Of a stretch of 64,000 nt of DNA, positions 17,310 to 30,978 are shown in pieces. The notes under the pieces were generated by a model, which saw only the letters and a program-made list of their open reading frames with translations, did no database searches and was not told the DNA's origin. The stretch is from Chitinolyticbacter albus (GTDB lineage: Bacteria; Pseudomonadota; Gammaproteobacteria; Burkholderiales; Chitinibacteraceae), in assembly GCF_024437655.1 (NCBI RefSeq), contig NZ_JANBVF010000014.1, forward strand, positions 37,543 to 101,542. The letters are read 5' to 3'. The position numbers and the translations under genes are program-made. Each line of letters starts with the position of its first letter. Position 1 is the first letter of the stretch.

Positions 17310-19945
17310 TGCTGCAGCGCCTTGCTCACGATCTCGAAGGTGTCGGGTGACAGGCCGGCGGTGGCGGCGATGCGTTCGAGTTCGCCCTTCATCAGCGCGC
17401 GACGTGCCGGTTCGAGCTTGGTCCAGCGGTTGAAGCAGGCTGCCAGCCGTGCGGCGATCTGCGGGTTGATGCGATCGAGTTCGATGATGCGGTCGGCGGC
17501 GAAGGCGTAGCCATAACCGTCGCTGGCATGAAAGTGCAGCAGGTTCTGGTGGCAGAAGGCGCTGATCAGCGCGCGCACCTTGTTCGGGTTCTTCAGCGAG
17601 AACGCCGGGTGGCTCATCAGCGCTTCGACGCGCGAGCGCGCGCCCTCGCGCCGGCTGATCGCCTGCAGCGTGAACCACTTGTCCATCACCAGCGCGTCGT
17701 CCTGCCACATCTGCGCGAAGTCCTCGACGAACTCCTCGGGATGCTCGCGATTGGCCAGCGCCTTCAGCGCGGCTAGGCGATCGGTCATGTTGTCGGCGCG
17801 GCGATACTGGTTGGTCAAGAGTTCCGCGACCATGGGGCCTTCGCGCTCGGCCAGGATGGTCAGGCACACGTTCTTCAGGCTGCGGCAGGCGATGGCTTCG
17901 CCGTCGAAGCGATAGGGCATTCCGTCATTCAGCCGCTGGTAGGTGGCGAGCAGGGGGCCGCGCAGCTCCCGCGCCAGCGTTTCCAGCACGCTGGTGCGCA
18001 CCTGGATCAGCAGGCCGGGGTCGACTTCGTTCAGCGCTTCGAACAGGAACTGCTCGCTTGGCAGCTCCAGCATCAGCGCAACGAGGGCAGGGTCGAGCCT
18101 GTCGTTGGCGAGCAGCTTGCCCAGCGCATCGATGTAGCCTGCGGGCACCGTGACTACCTCGCCACGCTGCGCCGCCGCGTAGCCATCGAGCAGCAGGCGC
18201 GTGCCATAGCTGTTGGCGGCTTCCCAACGGGCGAAGGCGTCGTCGTCGTGGGCGATCAGGAAGGTGAGTTCCTCGTCGGTGTACGGGTAGTTCAGACGCA
18301 CCGGCGCGGAAAAGTCGCGCAGCAGCGAAGGGATGGGGCGCTCGGCAATGCCCACGAATACGAAGCGCTCTTGCGCCTGACGTAGCTGCAGCACCCGGCT
18401 CGTCGCCTCGCTTTGCACTTCGCCATCCAGCATCAGCGCCAGCGGCTGACCACGGCTGCCGAACAGCGCGACCGAGAGCGGAATGTGGAACGGCAGCTTG
18501 TCGGGCTGGCCCGGCGTGGCAGGGCACGATTGGCGCACCGTCAGCGTGTAGCTCTGCGCGGCTGCGTCGTAGACGCCTTCGACATCGAGCACCGGCGTGC
18601 CGGCCTGGCTGTACCAGCGGGCAAACTGGTCGAGGTCGGCGCTGTTGGCATCCGCCATCGCGGCGCGGAAGTCGTCGCAGGTTACGGCCTGGCCGTCGTG
18701 GCGCTTGAAGTAGAGGTCCATGCCCCGGCGAAAGCCCTCGCGGCCGAGCAGCGTGGCGTACATGCGCACCACTTCGGAACCCTTCTCATACACGGTCCAG
18801 GTATAGAAGTTGTTGATTTCGAGGTAGCTGTCGGGCCGTACCGGATGCGCCTGCGGGCCCGCGTCCTCGGCGAACTGGTATTCGCGCAGGCTGCGCACGT
18901 TCTGGATGCGTTGCACCGCGCGGCTGCCGACGTCGCTGGAGAATTCCTGGTCGCGATAGACGGTGAGGCCTTCCTTGAGCGAGAGCTGGAACCAGTCGCG
19001 GCAGGTGACGCGGTTGCCGGTCCAGTTGTGGAAGTATTCGTGCGCCACCACCGATTCGATGCCGTCGAAGTCGGCGTCGGTGGCGGTCTCGGGCTTGGCC
19101 AGCACGTACTTCGTATTGAAGATGTTGAGGCCCTTGTTCTCCATGGCGCCCATATTGAAGTCGGACACCGCGACGATCATGTAGGTATCGAGGTCGTACT
19201 CCAGGCCGAAGCGTTCCTCGTCCCAGCGCATCGCCTTCTTGGCGGAGGCCATCGCGTGATGGCACCGATCGACATTACCGGGCTCGACGTAGATCTCGAC
19301 GTTCACCGCGCGGCCGGAGCCGGTGGTGTAGCGGTCGGCCAGCGACACCAGCTTGCCGGCGACGAGGGCGAACAGGTAGGACGGCTTCTTGAACGGGTCG
19401 ACCCACTTCACCCAGTGCCGGTTCTTGTCGAGCTGGCCCTCGCCGACGCGATTGCCGTTGGACAGCAGCACCGGCCAGCGGCTCTTGTCGGCGATGATGG
19501 TGGTGGTGAACTTGGCCATCACGTCCGGCCGATCGAGGTAGTAGCTGATCTTGCGAAAGCCCTCGGCCTCGCATTGGGTGAAGAAATTTCCGCCCGACAC
19601 GTAGAGCCCCATCAGGCTGGTATTGGCGGCCGGGTTCACCCGGGTGACGATCTCGACGATGGCGTCGTGCTCGAGCCCGGGCAACGTCAAGGTGGAGTCA
19701 GAGCGCTCGTACTCATGTGGCGCGAGCTGGCGACCATCGAGCTTCACCGATTCCAGCAACAGCGCCTCGCCGTCGAGCACCAGCGGTGCACTCGTATCGG
19801 CGGCCGCCGGATTGCGCTTGACCACCAGCCGGTTCAGCACCTTGGTATTGCTCTCGTCGAGCTCGAAGGTGAGGTCGACGCGGTCGATCAGAAAGGCAGG
19901 GGGCGTGTAGGCAAGACGCTGAATGGACTGGCGGTGGGCGGTCAT
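17306..19945 (-). CDS. pepN: Aminopeptidase N
   Basis: Broad-specificity zinc aminopeptidase of the M1 family that completes cytosolic peptide breakdown. From ATG 19945 it has 879 residues (E. coli PepN has 870). The exopeptidase motif GAMEN is at 266-270, and the zinc-binding HEYFH at 302-306 is followed by the downstream Glu in the LKEGLTVYRDQEF segment. I chose this start because it gives the same spacing to the conserved DLTF strand as E. coli; an ATG at 19963 is equally in frame. The GNAT gene is translationally coupled at its 3' end. Confidence 0.96.
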   Translation of the reverse strand: MTAHRQSIQRLAYTPPAFLIDRVDLTFELDESNTKVLNRLVVKRNPAAADTSAPLVLDGEALLLESVKLDGRQLAPHEYERSDSTLTLPGLEHDAIVEIVTRVNPAANTSLMGLYVSGGNFFTQCEAEGFRKISYYLDRPDVMAKFTTTIIADKSRWPVLLSNGNRVGEGQLDKNRHWVKWVDPFKKPSYLFALVAGKLVSLADRYTTGSGRAVNVEIYVEPGNVDRCHHAMASAKKAMRWDEERFGLEYDLDTYMIVAVSDFNMGAMENKGLNIFNTKYVLAKPETATDADFDGIESVVAHEYFHNWTGNRVTCRDWFQLSLKEGLTVYRDQEFSSDVGSRAVQRIQNVRSLREYQFAEDAGPQAHPVRPDSYLEINNFYTWTVYEKGSEVVRMYATLLGREGFRRGMDLYFKRHDGQAVTCDDFRAAMADANSADLDQFARWYSQAGTPVLDVEGVYDAAAQSYTLTVRQSCPATPGQPDKLPFHIPLSVALFGSRGQPLALMLDGEVQSEATSRVLQLRQAQERFVFVGIAERPIPSLLRDFSAPVRLNYPYTDEELTFLIAHDDDAFARWEAANSYGTRLLLDGYAAAQRGEVVTVPAGYIDALGKLLANDRLDPALVALMLELPSEQFLFEALNEVDPGLLIQVRTSVLETLARELRGPLLATYQRLNDGMPYRFDGEAIACRSLKNVCLTILAEREGPMVAELLTNQYRRADNMTDRLAALKALANREHPEEFVEDFAQMWQDDALVMDKWFTLQAISRREGARSRVEALMSHPAFSLKNPNKVRALISAFCHQNLLHFHASDGYGYAFAADRIIELDRINPQIAARLAACFNRWTKLEPARRALMKGELERIAATAGLSPDTFEIVSKALQQ

Positions 19946-20090
19946 TGGATATGGCGTGGCCATGGGCTGTAAAAGAAGCGAAAGCTTATCGGCTGACCGT
20001 GACAACCGCAATCGCCATCTTCCTGGATGGCAGCCCGCCGCGCGGGGATGAGAATGGCTCGCAATGCCCGCCGTGCTTAGCACCGCGCGC

Positions 20091-20176
20091 TTCATCCATA
20101 TAGAAAATCGGTTTTTTTATCTATCGATAACACTGATATCATCTGGCCATCTTTATCGGTTTTGTAGTCATACATC
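20091..20176 (+). promoter_or_regulatory. AT-rich regulatory region upstream of cysI
   Basis: Between the divergent pepN and cysI genes is a short AT-rich stretch with small palindromes (tatcgata near 20122, gatatc near 20135) and a T-run. It stands out from the GC-rich surroundings and probably holds the cysI promoter and an activator site; CysB is the usual regulator of such genes, but no consensus box could be confirmed. Confidence 0.35.
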
Positions 20177-21851
<1,675 letters not shown>

Positions 21852-21859
<8 letters not shown>

Positions 21860-22346
21860 GCTGATCGTCAATCGAGAAATCGTCGAAGACCGTTGGACCC
21901 GGATCACCGCCGCCGACGACGGCAGCGTGACGCTGCCGGCCGAAGGCGCCGTCATCGTGCCTTACCAGTACTGGCTCGCCCACCGCGACGAGCTGGCCGG
22001 TCGCGAGATCGGCGTGTGCTTCGCGCCGGATGATGAACCCGAATCGCTACCGGTCGATGCCAACCACTTCGGCGTGATCGCCGTCGATTTCCCGGCCTTC
22101 ACTGACGGGCGCGGTTTCTCGATCGGCCGCTTGCTGCGCGAGCGCCATGGTTACACCGGCGAATTGCGCGCGGTGGGTGACGTGTTCAAGGACACGCTCA
22201 ACTACCTGTGGCGTTGTGGTTTCAATGCCTATGCGGTGCGTTCCGACAAGAACCTGGAAGATGCCTTGCTCGGCCTTGACGATTTCACCGAGGCCTACCA
22301 GGCGAGCGTGGCCCATCCACAACCCTTGTTCCGCCGCCGCGCCTGA
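21852..22346 (+). CDS. DUF934 family protein, sulfite-reduction partner
   Basis: A 164-residue protein of the DUF934 family, recognised by the central IAVDFPAFTDGRGFSIGRLLR segment and the C-terminal WRCGFNAYAVR. These proteins are found almost always next to CysI-type reductases and are thought to help electron delivery or assembly; the biochemical role is not settled. It overlaps the reductase by 8 bases, so production is coupled. A strong terminator follows directly. Confidence 0.85.
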
Positions 22347-22374
22347 TCGCTACGTATCCGATCGGCACGTATGG

Positions 22375-22400
22375 AAAGCCCTCCTGACGGAGGGCTTTTT
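22375..22400 (+). terminator. Rho-independent terminator after cysI-DUF934
   Basis: Stem aaagccctcc / ggagggcttt with a 4-base loop (tgac) followed by a T-run. It separates the sulfite reductase operon from the protease gene. Confidence 0.9.
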
Positions 22401-22544
22401 CATGGGCGGGCGATCGGCGGTGTGCCGCCGCATGGCGGTGCCCGATGGCGCTGGCGGTGGTGGCGCGCGCTGCTACGATGCTGGCGGCATGGCGACAAAA
22501 ACGTGTCGCCGCGCTAACACGAATAACGACAGGTGGGGATCAGC

Positions 22545-24515
22545 ATGGTCAGGTTTACACTCAAGGCACTCGTCTGGACCACGTTGTTGGCGAGCGCGTG
22601 GCAGGCGCAGGCGGATGAAGTTGCAACGGTCCAGAATCGCCCGGACGACAGTACCGACCGGCTGATCATCAAATACCGCAACCAGCCGCTGCTGCGCAGC
22701 CAGGCAGTAGCCGATCTGTCGGCCAGTACCGAATCGATCGGTGCGGCGCGCCTGGGTGTCTCAATGCGCAAGTTGCGTGACATGCACAACGGCGCGCGCG
22801 TGGTGAAGCTCGATCGCCGGGTCAGGGTGGAGCGACTGCGCGAACTCGCGCGCGAGCTCGCCGCCGCCGATCCCAGCATCGAGTACGTCGAGGCCGATAC
22901 ACTCAATTACGCCGATGCCACCACTAACGATCCGCAGCTGGGCTCGTTGTGGGGCTTCAAGGACACGGCCGCCGGCAGCAATGTGCTCGGCGCGTGGGAT
23001 ATCACCACCGGCCAGGGCGTGGTGGTGGCGGTGATCGATACCGGCTACCGGCCGCACCGCGATCTTGTGGCCAACATCCTGCCCGGTGCCGACCTGATTG
23101 CCGAGGCGACCCGCGGCAACGATGGCGACGGCCGTGACCTCGATGCCAGCGATCCGGGCGACTTCGGCACTTGCGACGGCACGCAGCGCAACAGCGGCTG
23201 GCACGGCACCCACGTGGCCGGCACCATTGCCGCCGTCGGCAACAATGGCGAAGGCGTGGCCGGCGCGGCGTATGGCGCCCGTGTGGTACCGGTGCGCGTG
23301 CTCGGTGTGTGCGGTGGCTATACCTCGGATATCGCCGACGGCATGATCTGGGCTGCCGGCGGCGATGTGCCGGGGCTGACCCGCAACGCCAATCCGGCCA
23401 GGGTGCTGAACTTGAGCCTGGGCGGCACCGGCAGCTGCGGCACCACCTACCAGAACGCGATCAATTACGCGCGCGCTCAGGGCGCGGTGGTCGTGGTGTC
23501 CGCCGGCAACGACAATGTCGATGCCAGCACCAAGCGCCCGGCCAGCTGCAACGGCGTGATCACCGTGGCGGCGACGACCAGCAGCGGCGCGCGCGCCAGC
23601 TATTCCAACTTCGGCAGCATGGTCGAGATCGCCGCGCCGGGCTCGTCGGTGCTCTCCACCGTCAATACTGGCACGACCAATCCGGTGGCGGATGGCTACG
23701 GCAGCAAGAGCGGCACCAGCATGGCTGCGCCGCACGTATCGGCTGTCGCTGCTTTGATGCTGTCGGCGAACGCCAAGCTCACGCCCGATCAGGTCGACCA
23801 GATCCTGCGCAGTACCGCCAAGCCCATGCCCGTGGCCTGCCCTGAAGGCTGCGGCGCCGGCCTGATGAACGCTCGTGCCGCCGTTGAGCAAGCCAAGGCG
23901 CTGGTGGTCACCACACCGACGCCGGCGCCTACCGCTGTGCCGACTCCGACCAAGGTGCCGACTCCCACGCCGACCAAGGCACCGACCCCGGTGACGCCAA
24001 CGCCGGTCTCGAGCAGCTGCTATGCGGCCTGGAGCAGCAGCGCCGTTTACACGGGTGGCCAGCGCGTGACCTATAACGGCCGCAACTACGAGGCCAAGTG
24101 GTGGACGCAGAACAACGTGCCTGCCGGCAGCACCGGCGAGGGCAAGCCGTGGCTCGAGTTGGGCGCCTGCGGCGGCAGCGTGCCGACTGCAACTCCGCAG
24201 CCGACCCCGCAGCCGACAGCGACGCCCACGCCGCGCCCCGCCGTGACGCCCACGCCGCAACCGACAGCCATACCCACACCGGCGCCGACCCCCCGTCCGA
24301 CCAGCACACCGCTGCCCACCTCGGCGCCGACACCGACTTCGGTGGTGACGCCCGCGGCCTGCTACGCCGGCTGGAGCGCCGACGCGATCTACATGGCTGG
24401 CAACCGCGTCACCTACAATGGCGTGAACTACGAGGCCAAGTGGTGGACCCGCGGCGAGAATCCCGTCCAGTCCGGCCAGTGGGGCGTCTGGAAGATGGTG
24501 GGCGCATGCCGATGA
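22545..24515 (+). CDS. Secreted S8 (subtilase) protease with two chitin-binding CBM5/12 domains
   Basis: Extracellular serine protease of 656 residues. A signal peptide (cleavage near AQA23) precedes an I9-like propeptide (~36-122, starting DRLIIKYR and ending VEADTL). The subtilase domain (~130-450) has the triad D165 (VIDTGY), H220 (HGTHVAG) and S392 (SGTSMAAP). Two Thr-Pro linkers separate two C-terminal carbohydrate-binding modules (~491-542 and ~605-656), each with the AKWWT motif of chitin-binding CBM5/12. It is probably exported by Sec and type II secretion and anchored to chitin, where it could strip protein from arthropod or fungal cuticle. The start ATG 22545 is preceded by a ggtgggg ribosome site. 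Confidence 0.93.
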   Translation: MVRFTLKALVWTTLLASAWQAQADEVATVQNRPDDSTDRLIIKYRNQPLLRSQAVADLSASTESIGAARLGVSMRKLRDMHNGARVVKLDRRVRVERLRELARELAAADPSIEYVEADTLNYADATTNDPQLGSLWGFKDTAAGSNVLGAWDITTGQGVVVAVIDTGYRPHRDLVANILPGADLIAEATRGNDGDGRDLDASDPGDFGTCDGTQRNSGWHGTHVAGTIAAVGNNGEGVAGAAYGARVVPVRVLGVCGGYTSDIADGMIWAAGGDVPGLTRNANPARVLNLSLGGTGSCGTTYQNAINYARAQGAVVVVSAGNDNVDASTKRPASCNGVITVAATTSSGARASYSNFGSMVEIAAPGSSVLSTVNTGTTNPVADGYGSKSGTSMAAPHVSAVAALMLSANAKLTPDQVDQILRSTAKPMPVACPEGCGAGLMNARAAVEQAKALVVTTPTPAPTAVPTPTKVPTPTPTKAPTPVTPTPVSSSCYAAWSSSAVYTGGQRVTYNGRNYEAKWWTQNNVPAGSTGEGKPWLELGACGGSVPTATPQPTPQPTATPTPRPAVTPTPQPTAIPTPAPTPRPTSTPLPTSAPTPTSVVTPAACYAGWSADAIYMAGNRVTYNGVNYEAKWWTRGENPVQSGQWGVWKMVGACR

Positions 24516-24536
24516 GGCTGCACCGGGGAAAGAGCG

Positions 24537-24833
24537 ATGCATGAACGATGGTGGGCCGCCGCGCTGGCGGCCGTGATGATCAGCGCCTGCGCCAGCCCGG
24601 TTGAAACTGGGCCCGCGCTCATCGTCAAGTTCAGGGATGATGGCCGGCGCGAGTCCGTGCTGGCCGAGCAGGCCAAACGACACGGCGTGACGCTGGGGCC
24701 GGGGCGCCCCCTTTCGCTCGGCACCTGGCTGTACCCGGTGACGGGGCGGGGCCGCGATGCCTTGCTCGCCGATCTCGTCAAATCCCCCGAGGTCGATTAC
24801 GCGGAATGGGACAGCCTCGTCACCACGCAATGA
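24537..24833 (+). CDS. Small lipoprotein resembling a free-standing S8 propeptide (possible protease inhibitor/chaperone)
   Basis: A 98-residue protein with a short signal sequence and lipobox ISAC (C18), so it is probably a lipoprotein. Its body (27-95) mirrors the propeptide of the protease encoded 21 bases upstream: ALIVKFRD against LIIKYRNQ at the start, and LLADLVKSPEVDYAEWDSLV against LARELAAADPSIEYVEADTL at the end. Propeptides of this I9-like fold both fold and inhibit subtilases. I infer a membrane-tethered inhibitor or folding helper that protects the cell envelope from its own enzyme; the function is untested. The catalytic domain is absent, and the gene shows no sign of being a decayed full-length protease. 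Confidence 0.7.
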   Translation: MHERWWAAALAAVMISACASPVETGPALIVKFRDDGRRESVLAEQAKRHGVTLGPGRPLSLGTWLYPVTGRGRDALLADLVKSPEVDYAEWDSLVTTQ

Positions 24834-24894
24834 CCGTGCCCGTCCGACGCGGGCCAGCGCGATGGCCTGCGCTCGGATTGGGCTATAGTTGGGC

Positions 24895-26532
24895 ATGCCC
24901 GACATGACCCCCTCCTCCGAACCGAATAGCGAACCGCTGCTCGATGTTGCCGGCCTTCAGGTACGCTATCCGGGCCACGACCACCCTGCAGTGCACGAGG
25001 TGGCCTTCACGCTACGCCCCGGGGAGACACTGGCACTTGTCGGCGCCTCCGGCTCGGGCAAGAGCGTGACCGCGCGCGCCATGCTGCAGCTCGATCCGGG
25101 TGCGCAGTACGCCGGCAGCATCCGGTTTGCCGGTGAGGAATTGCTCCAGGTCGGCGAGCGCAGGCTGCGGCAAATCCGTGGCGAAGGCATAGGCATGGTG
25201 TTCCAGGAGCCTTTGTCAGCGCTGAACCCGCTGCATACGGTGGGCCAGCAGATCGGCGAGACGCTGGTGCTCCACCGCGGGCTTGCCGGTGGGGCGCTGC
25301 GCGATGCGGTGGTCGCGCTGCTGCACAAGGTGCACCTGGCCGATGCCGAGCGCTTTGTCGGGGCCTATCCGCATCAACTGTCCGGCGGCCAGCGGCAGCG
25401 CGTGCTGATCGCGATGGCTATGGCGTGCGCGCCACGCCTCTTGATCGCCGACGAGCCCACCACCGCGCTCGATGCCCATCTGCGGGTACAGATACTGCAA
25501 TTTCTCAAAGGGCTCGCGGTCAGTGAAGGCTTGGCGCTGCTGCTGATTTCGCACGATCTCGCGCTGGTGCGCGGTTTTGCCGATCGCGTGGCGGTGATGT
25601 CCGAAGGGCGCATCGTCGAAACCGGGGCCCCGGCGACCGTGCTGGCCGCGCCCTCGCACCCGGCGACTCGCGCGCTGCTGGCGGTGCGCGAGGCCAGATT
25701 GGCGCCGCCGCTGGCACTCGAGCATGACGTCAGCTTGCGCGTCAGCAACGTGAGCTGCGTGTATCGGCAACGTGCCAGCGTATTTGGCAAGGTACGCACG
25801 ATCACTGCGCTGGCACCGGCCGATTTCGAATTGGCACGTGGGGAAACGCTGGGCATCGTCGGCGAGTCCGGTTCCGGCAAAACGACGCTGGCCCTCTCCA
25901 TACTGCGGCTGGTGCGCGAAGCCAGCTGTGAAATCTCGCTGGGCCAGGGCGAGCACCAGGTGCGATTCGACGCGCTCGCGGGCGCCCGGCTGCGCGCTGC
26001 ACGCAGCCGCATGCAACTGGTGCTGCAGGATCCGTTCTCGGCGCTGTCGCCGCGGATGACGGTGGCCGAGATCGTCGAGGAGGGCTTGCTGGTGCATAAG
26101 CCCGAACTCAGTGCCGCGGCGCGCCATGCCCGCGTGATCGCGGTGCTGGCCGAGGTGGGGTTGGGCACCGAGGTGCTCAATCGCTATCCACACGCGTTTT
26201 CTGGCGGCCAGCGCCAGCGCATCGCGATCGCCCGCGCGCTGATCCTGCACCCTGAGGTGCTGATCCTTGACGAGCCGACTTCGGCGCTCGATGCCCACAT
26301 CGGCCTGCAGGTGCTCAAGCTCTTGGCGGAACTGCAGCGCAACCATGGTCTTTCCTACCTGCTGATCACCCACGATCTGACGGTGATACGCGCGCTGGCG
26401 CACAACGTGATGGTGCTGCAGCACGGCGAAGTGGTCGAACGCGGGTCGGTCGAAACGGTATTCTCCTCACCCGAGCATGCCTATACCCGGCAGTTGCTGG
26501 CTGCCTCCTCCTATCTGCCGGCTGCGGCCTGA
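24895..26532 (+). CDS. yejF: Dipeptide/microcin-C-type ABC transporter, fused double ATP-binding subunit (YejF-like)
   Basis: A 545-residue protein with two complete ABC ATPase domains in one chain. The first has Walker A GASGSGKS, signature LSGGQRQR and Walker B LLIADEP; the second has GESGSGKT, FSGGQRQR and LILDEP. This tandem layout and overall sequence match YejF of the YejABEF peptide importer. No yejA, yejB or yejE lies beside it here, so it either works with permeases encoded elsewhere or is a relic. The start could be TTG 24889, ATG 24895 or ATG 24904; no clear ribosome site decides. Confidence 0.85.
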   Translation: MPDMTPSSEPNSEPLLDVAGLQVRYPGHDHPAVHEVAFTLRPGETLALVGASGSGKSVTARAMLQLDPGAQYAGSIRFAGEELLQVGERRLRQIRGEGIGMVFQEPLSALNPLHTVGQQIGETLVLHRGLAGGALRDAVVALLHKVHLADAERFVGAYPHQLSGGQRQRVLIAMAMACAPRLLIADEPTTALDAHLRVQILQFLKGLAVSEGLALLLISHDLALVRGFADRVAVMSEGRIVETGAPATVLAAPSHPATRALLAVREARLAPPLALEHDVSLRVSNVSCVYRQRASVFGKVRTITALAPADFELARGETLGIVGESGSGKTTLALSILRLVREASCEISLGQGEHQVRFDALAGARLRAARSRMQLVLQDPFSALSPRMTVAEIVEEGLLVHKPELSAAARHARVIAVLAEVGLGTEVLNRYPHAFSGGQRQRIAIARALILHPEVLILDEPTSALDAHIGLQVLKLLAELQRNHGLSYLLITHDLTVIRALAHNVMVLQHGEVVERGSVETVFSSPEHAYTRQLLAASSYLPAAA

Positions 26533-26652
26533 CCCCGTTCGTCCTGCCACGCACGGGGTGTCCGGCGTTTTCAACGCGCACAGCAGCCATGCTTGTCGCG
26601 TGGCCTTCCGCGATGGTTTGCGCCATCGCAAGATCGAAAAATAATATTTCTC

Positions 26653-26680
26653 TAATATTGCTGGCCGTCGTTGCCGACGG
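26653..26680 (+). promoter_or_regulatory. Possible sigma-28-like promoter before the chemoreceptor gene
   Basis: TAAT and GCCGACGG lie 16 bases apart, loosely matching the flagellar sigma factor pattern TAAA-N15-GCCGATAA. The match is imperfect, and the untranslated leader would be only about 15 bases long. Confidence 0.3.
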
Positions 26681-26700
26681 TGCCATTTCGAGGAGTATCC

Positions 26701-28284
26701 ATGCGACGCAACGAACCGGTGACCCAGCACGAAGTCAAGGTCGATCCCCGTCGTCCATTGGTGAGCAAGACCGACCTGAAAGGCCGTATCACCTACGCCA
26801 ATCCCGCTTTTATCGACATCAGCGGCTTTTCCGTCGACGAATTGATCGGCGCTCCGCATAACTTGGTGCGGCATCCGGACATGCCGCCTGCGGCGTTTGC
26901 CGACCTATGGCGAACCGCGCAATCGGGCCAGCCTTGGCGCGCCATCGTGAAGAACCGCTGCAAGAACGGGGATCATTACTGGGTCGAGGCCTTTGTCACC
27001 CCGTTGATGGAAGAGGGCCGGCATATCGGCTACATGTCGGTGCGCAACACCGCGACGCGTGAGCAGATCGCCGCTGCGCAGGCGCTGTATGCCGCGGTCA
27101 ATGCCGGCCAACGCACCTTTACACCCACGCGTTGGCCACAGGCGCTGGCGCTGCGCTGGCGCCTCGCGGCTGTGCTGGCGGCGAGTGTGCTGCCCCTCAT
27201 GATCGCGCTGGCCTGGCCCGCAGCGCGCTGGCCGCTCGCTGCCGCCGGGTTGCTGGCGGCGCTGGGTGGCGGCGCTTGGCTGCTTGCGAGCTGGCGCCAG
27301 CCGCTGCAGGCTCTTTCCTCGGCGTTTGCTTGCCTGGCCGAAGGAAATTTCCGCACCAGTGTGCCGACCCACGCGCCAGCGGAGTTTGCCCAACTGCTGC
27401 TGCAACTCGAGGCGATGCGCATCAACTTGCGCGCGGTGATGGCCGATGTGGTGTCTGCCGCCGGGCGGGTGGAACAGCAGGCCACGGGTGCAGCGGGTGA
27501 CGCCAGGGTGCTGGCGGACCAGGCGCAGCAGCAGGCGGAAGGGGTGGCTGGCGTCGCCGCAGCGCTGGAGCAGCTGACCGTATCGGTCGGCGAGATTCAC
27601 GATGCCACTCGCACCAGCGCCGGTCACGCCACGCAGACGGTGGCGCTGACCGACCGCGGCGGCATGCAGATGCGCGAGGCGCGGCAGGCCACTCACCAGG
27701 TCGTGACCGTGGTCGACGAGGCCAGCCGGGCGCTCGACGAGTTGGCAGGCTCGGTGCAGGCAATCAACACGGTTACCCAGACCATCCGCGAGATCGCCGA
27801 CCAGACCAACCTCGTGGCGCTCAATGCCGCGATCGAAGCAGCCCGTGCCGGTGAGTCCGGCCGTGGCTTCGCCGTGGTCGCCGATGAAGTGCGCAAGCTG
27901 GCTGAACGCACCAGTGTCTCGACGGGCACCATCACCGATACCATCCGCGCCATCGAGACCCGCACCGAGGGCGCCACCGACGTGATGCGCTCGGCGCGGC
28001 AGTTCGTCCAGCACGGCACCGTGCTGATCGAATCCTCTGCCGATTCGCTGGCGCAGATCGAGGCCGCCAGCCGCGGCGTCGAGGCGACCGCGCGCGATAT
28101 CAACGCGATGCTCGACCAGCAGACCCGGGCGGCGCACGAGGTATCGAGCAATATGGAGCGCATGAGCACGCTGGCCGAGCGCAACCATGCCTCGATCGAC
28201 GACGTGGGCCGTGCAGCGGCCGAGCTGTCCGCGGTGTCGCAAGCGCTGCATCAGCTGGTGCGCCACTTCGAGCGCTCGCTGTAA
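26701..28284 (+). CDS. PAS-containing methyl-accepting chemotaxis protein, Aer-like
   Basis: A 527-residue energy-taxis type receptor. The N-terminal PAS domain (~15-120, with [16 protein letters not shown] and [11 protein letters not shown]) resembles the FAD-binding PAS of Aer. A tight pair of membrane helices (~147-170 and ~173-195) with almost no periplasmic loop follows, then a HAMP-like linker and the long signalling hairpin with the conserved tip [19 protein letters not shown]. It should sense redox or respiratory state from inside and signal to CheA via CheW/CheV. ATG 26701 has gaggag upstream and is preferred over an in-frame ATG at 26671. Confidence 0.92.
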   Translation: MRRNEPVTQHEVKVDPRRPLVSKTDLKGRITYANPAFIDISGFSVDELIGAPHNLVRHPDMPPAAFADLWRTAQSGQPWRAIVKNRCKNGDHYWVEAFVTPLMEEGRHIGYMSVRNTATREQIAAAQALYAAVNAGQRTFTPTRWPQALALRWRLAAVLAASVLPLMIALAWPAARWPLAAAGLLAALGGGAWLLASWRQPLQALSSAFACLAEGNFRTSVPTHAPAEFAQLLLQLEAMRINLRAVMADVVSAAGRVEQQATGAAGDARVLADQAQQQAEGVAGVAAALEQLTVSVGEIHDATRTSAGHATQTVALTDRGGMQMREARQATHQVVTVVDEASRALDELAGSVQAINTVTQTIREIADQTNLVALNAAIEAARAGESGRGFAVVADEVRKLAERTSVSTGTITDTIRAIETRTEGATDVMRSARQFVQHGTVLIESSADSLAQIEAASRGVEATARDINAMLDQQTRAAHEVSSNMERMSTLAERNHASIDDVGRAAAELSAVSQALHQLVRHFERSL

Positions 28285-28315
28285 CGGGTGCACCGCACGG
28301 GCCCCCGGGTCGACG

Positions 28316-30898
<2,583 letters not shown>

Positions 30899-30932
30899 GG
30901 CGGTTCACCTTGATATGGCTGTGGTTGCTCAC

Positions 30933-30961
30933 TATCTGGGTGTGGCATCACGCTTTTCAAG
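30933..30961 (-). promoter_or_regulatory. Sigma-32 heat-shock promoter of clpB
   Basis: On the minus strand CTTGAAA (30961-30955) is followed after 14 bases by CCCAGATA (30940-30933), a good match to the sigma-32 pattern CTTGAAA-N13-14-CCCCATnT, just upstream of clpB. It lies in the 80-base gap between clpB and the GGDEF gene. Confidence 0.7.
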
Positions 30962-30978
30962 CGGGCGAGGGGTGTTGC

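Noticed and set aside
18413..19972. 519-codon plus-strand open frame over pepN
   Set aside because: Antisense to GAMEN/HEXXH-bearing PepN; composition typical of a shadow.
24001..24360. Thr-Pro repeats in the protease linker as a possible DNA repeat array
   Set aside because: They are coding linker repeats with irregular periods, not CRISPR or tandem DNA repeats.
22761..24905. 714-codon open frame antisense to the S8 protease
   Set aside because: It mirrors the protease and lipoprotein genes, has extreme Arg/Gly/His content and no recognisable domain.
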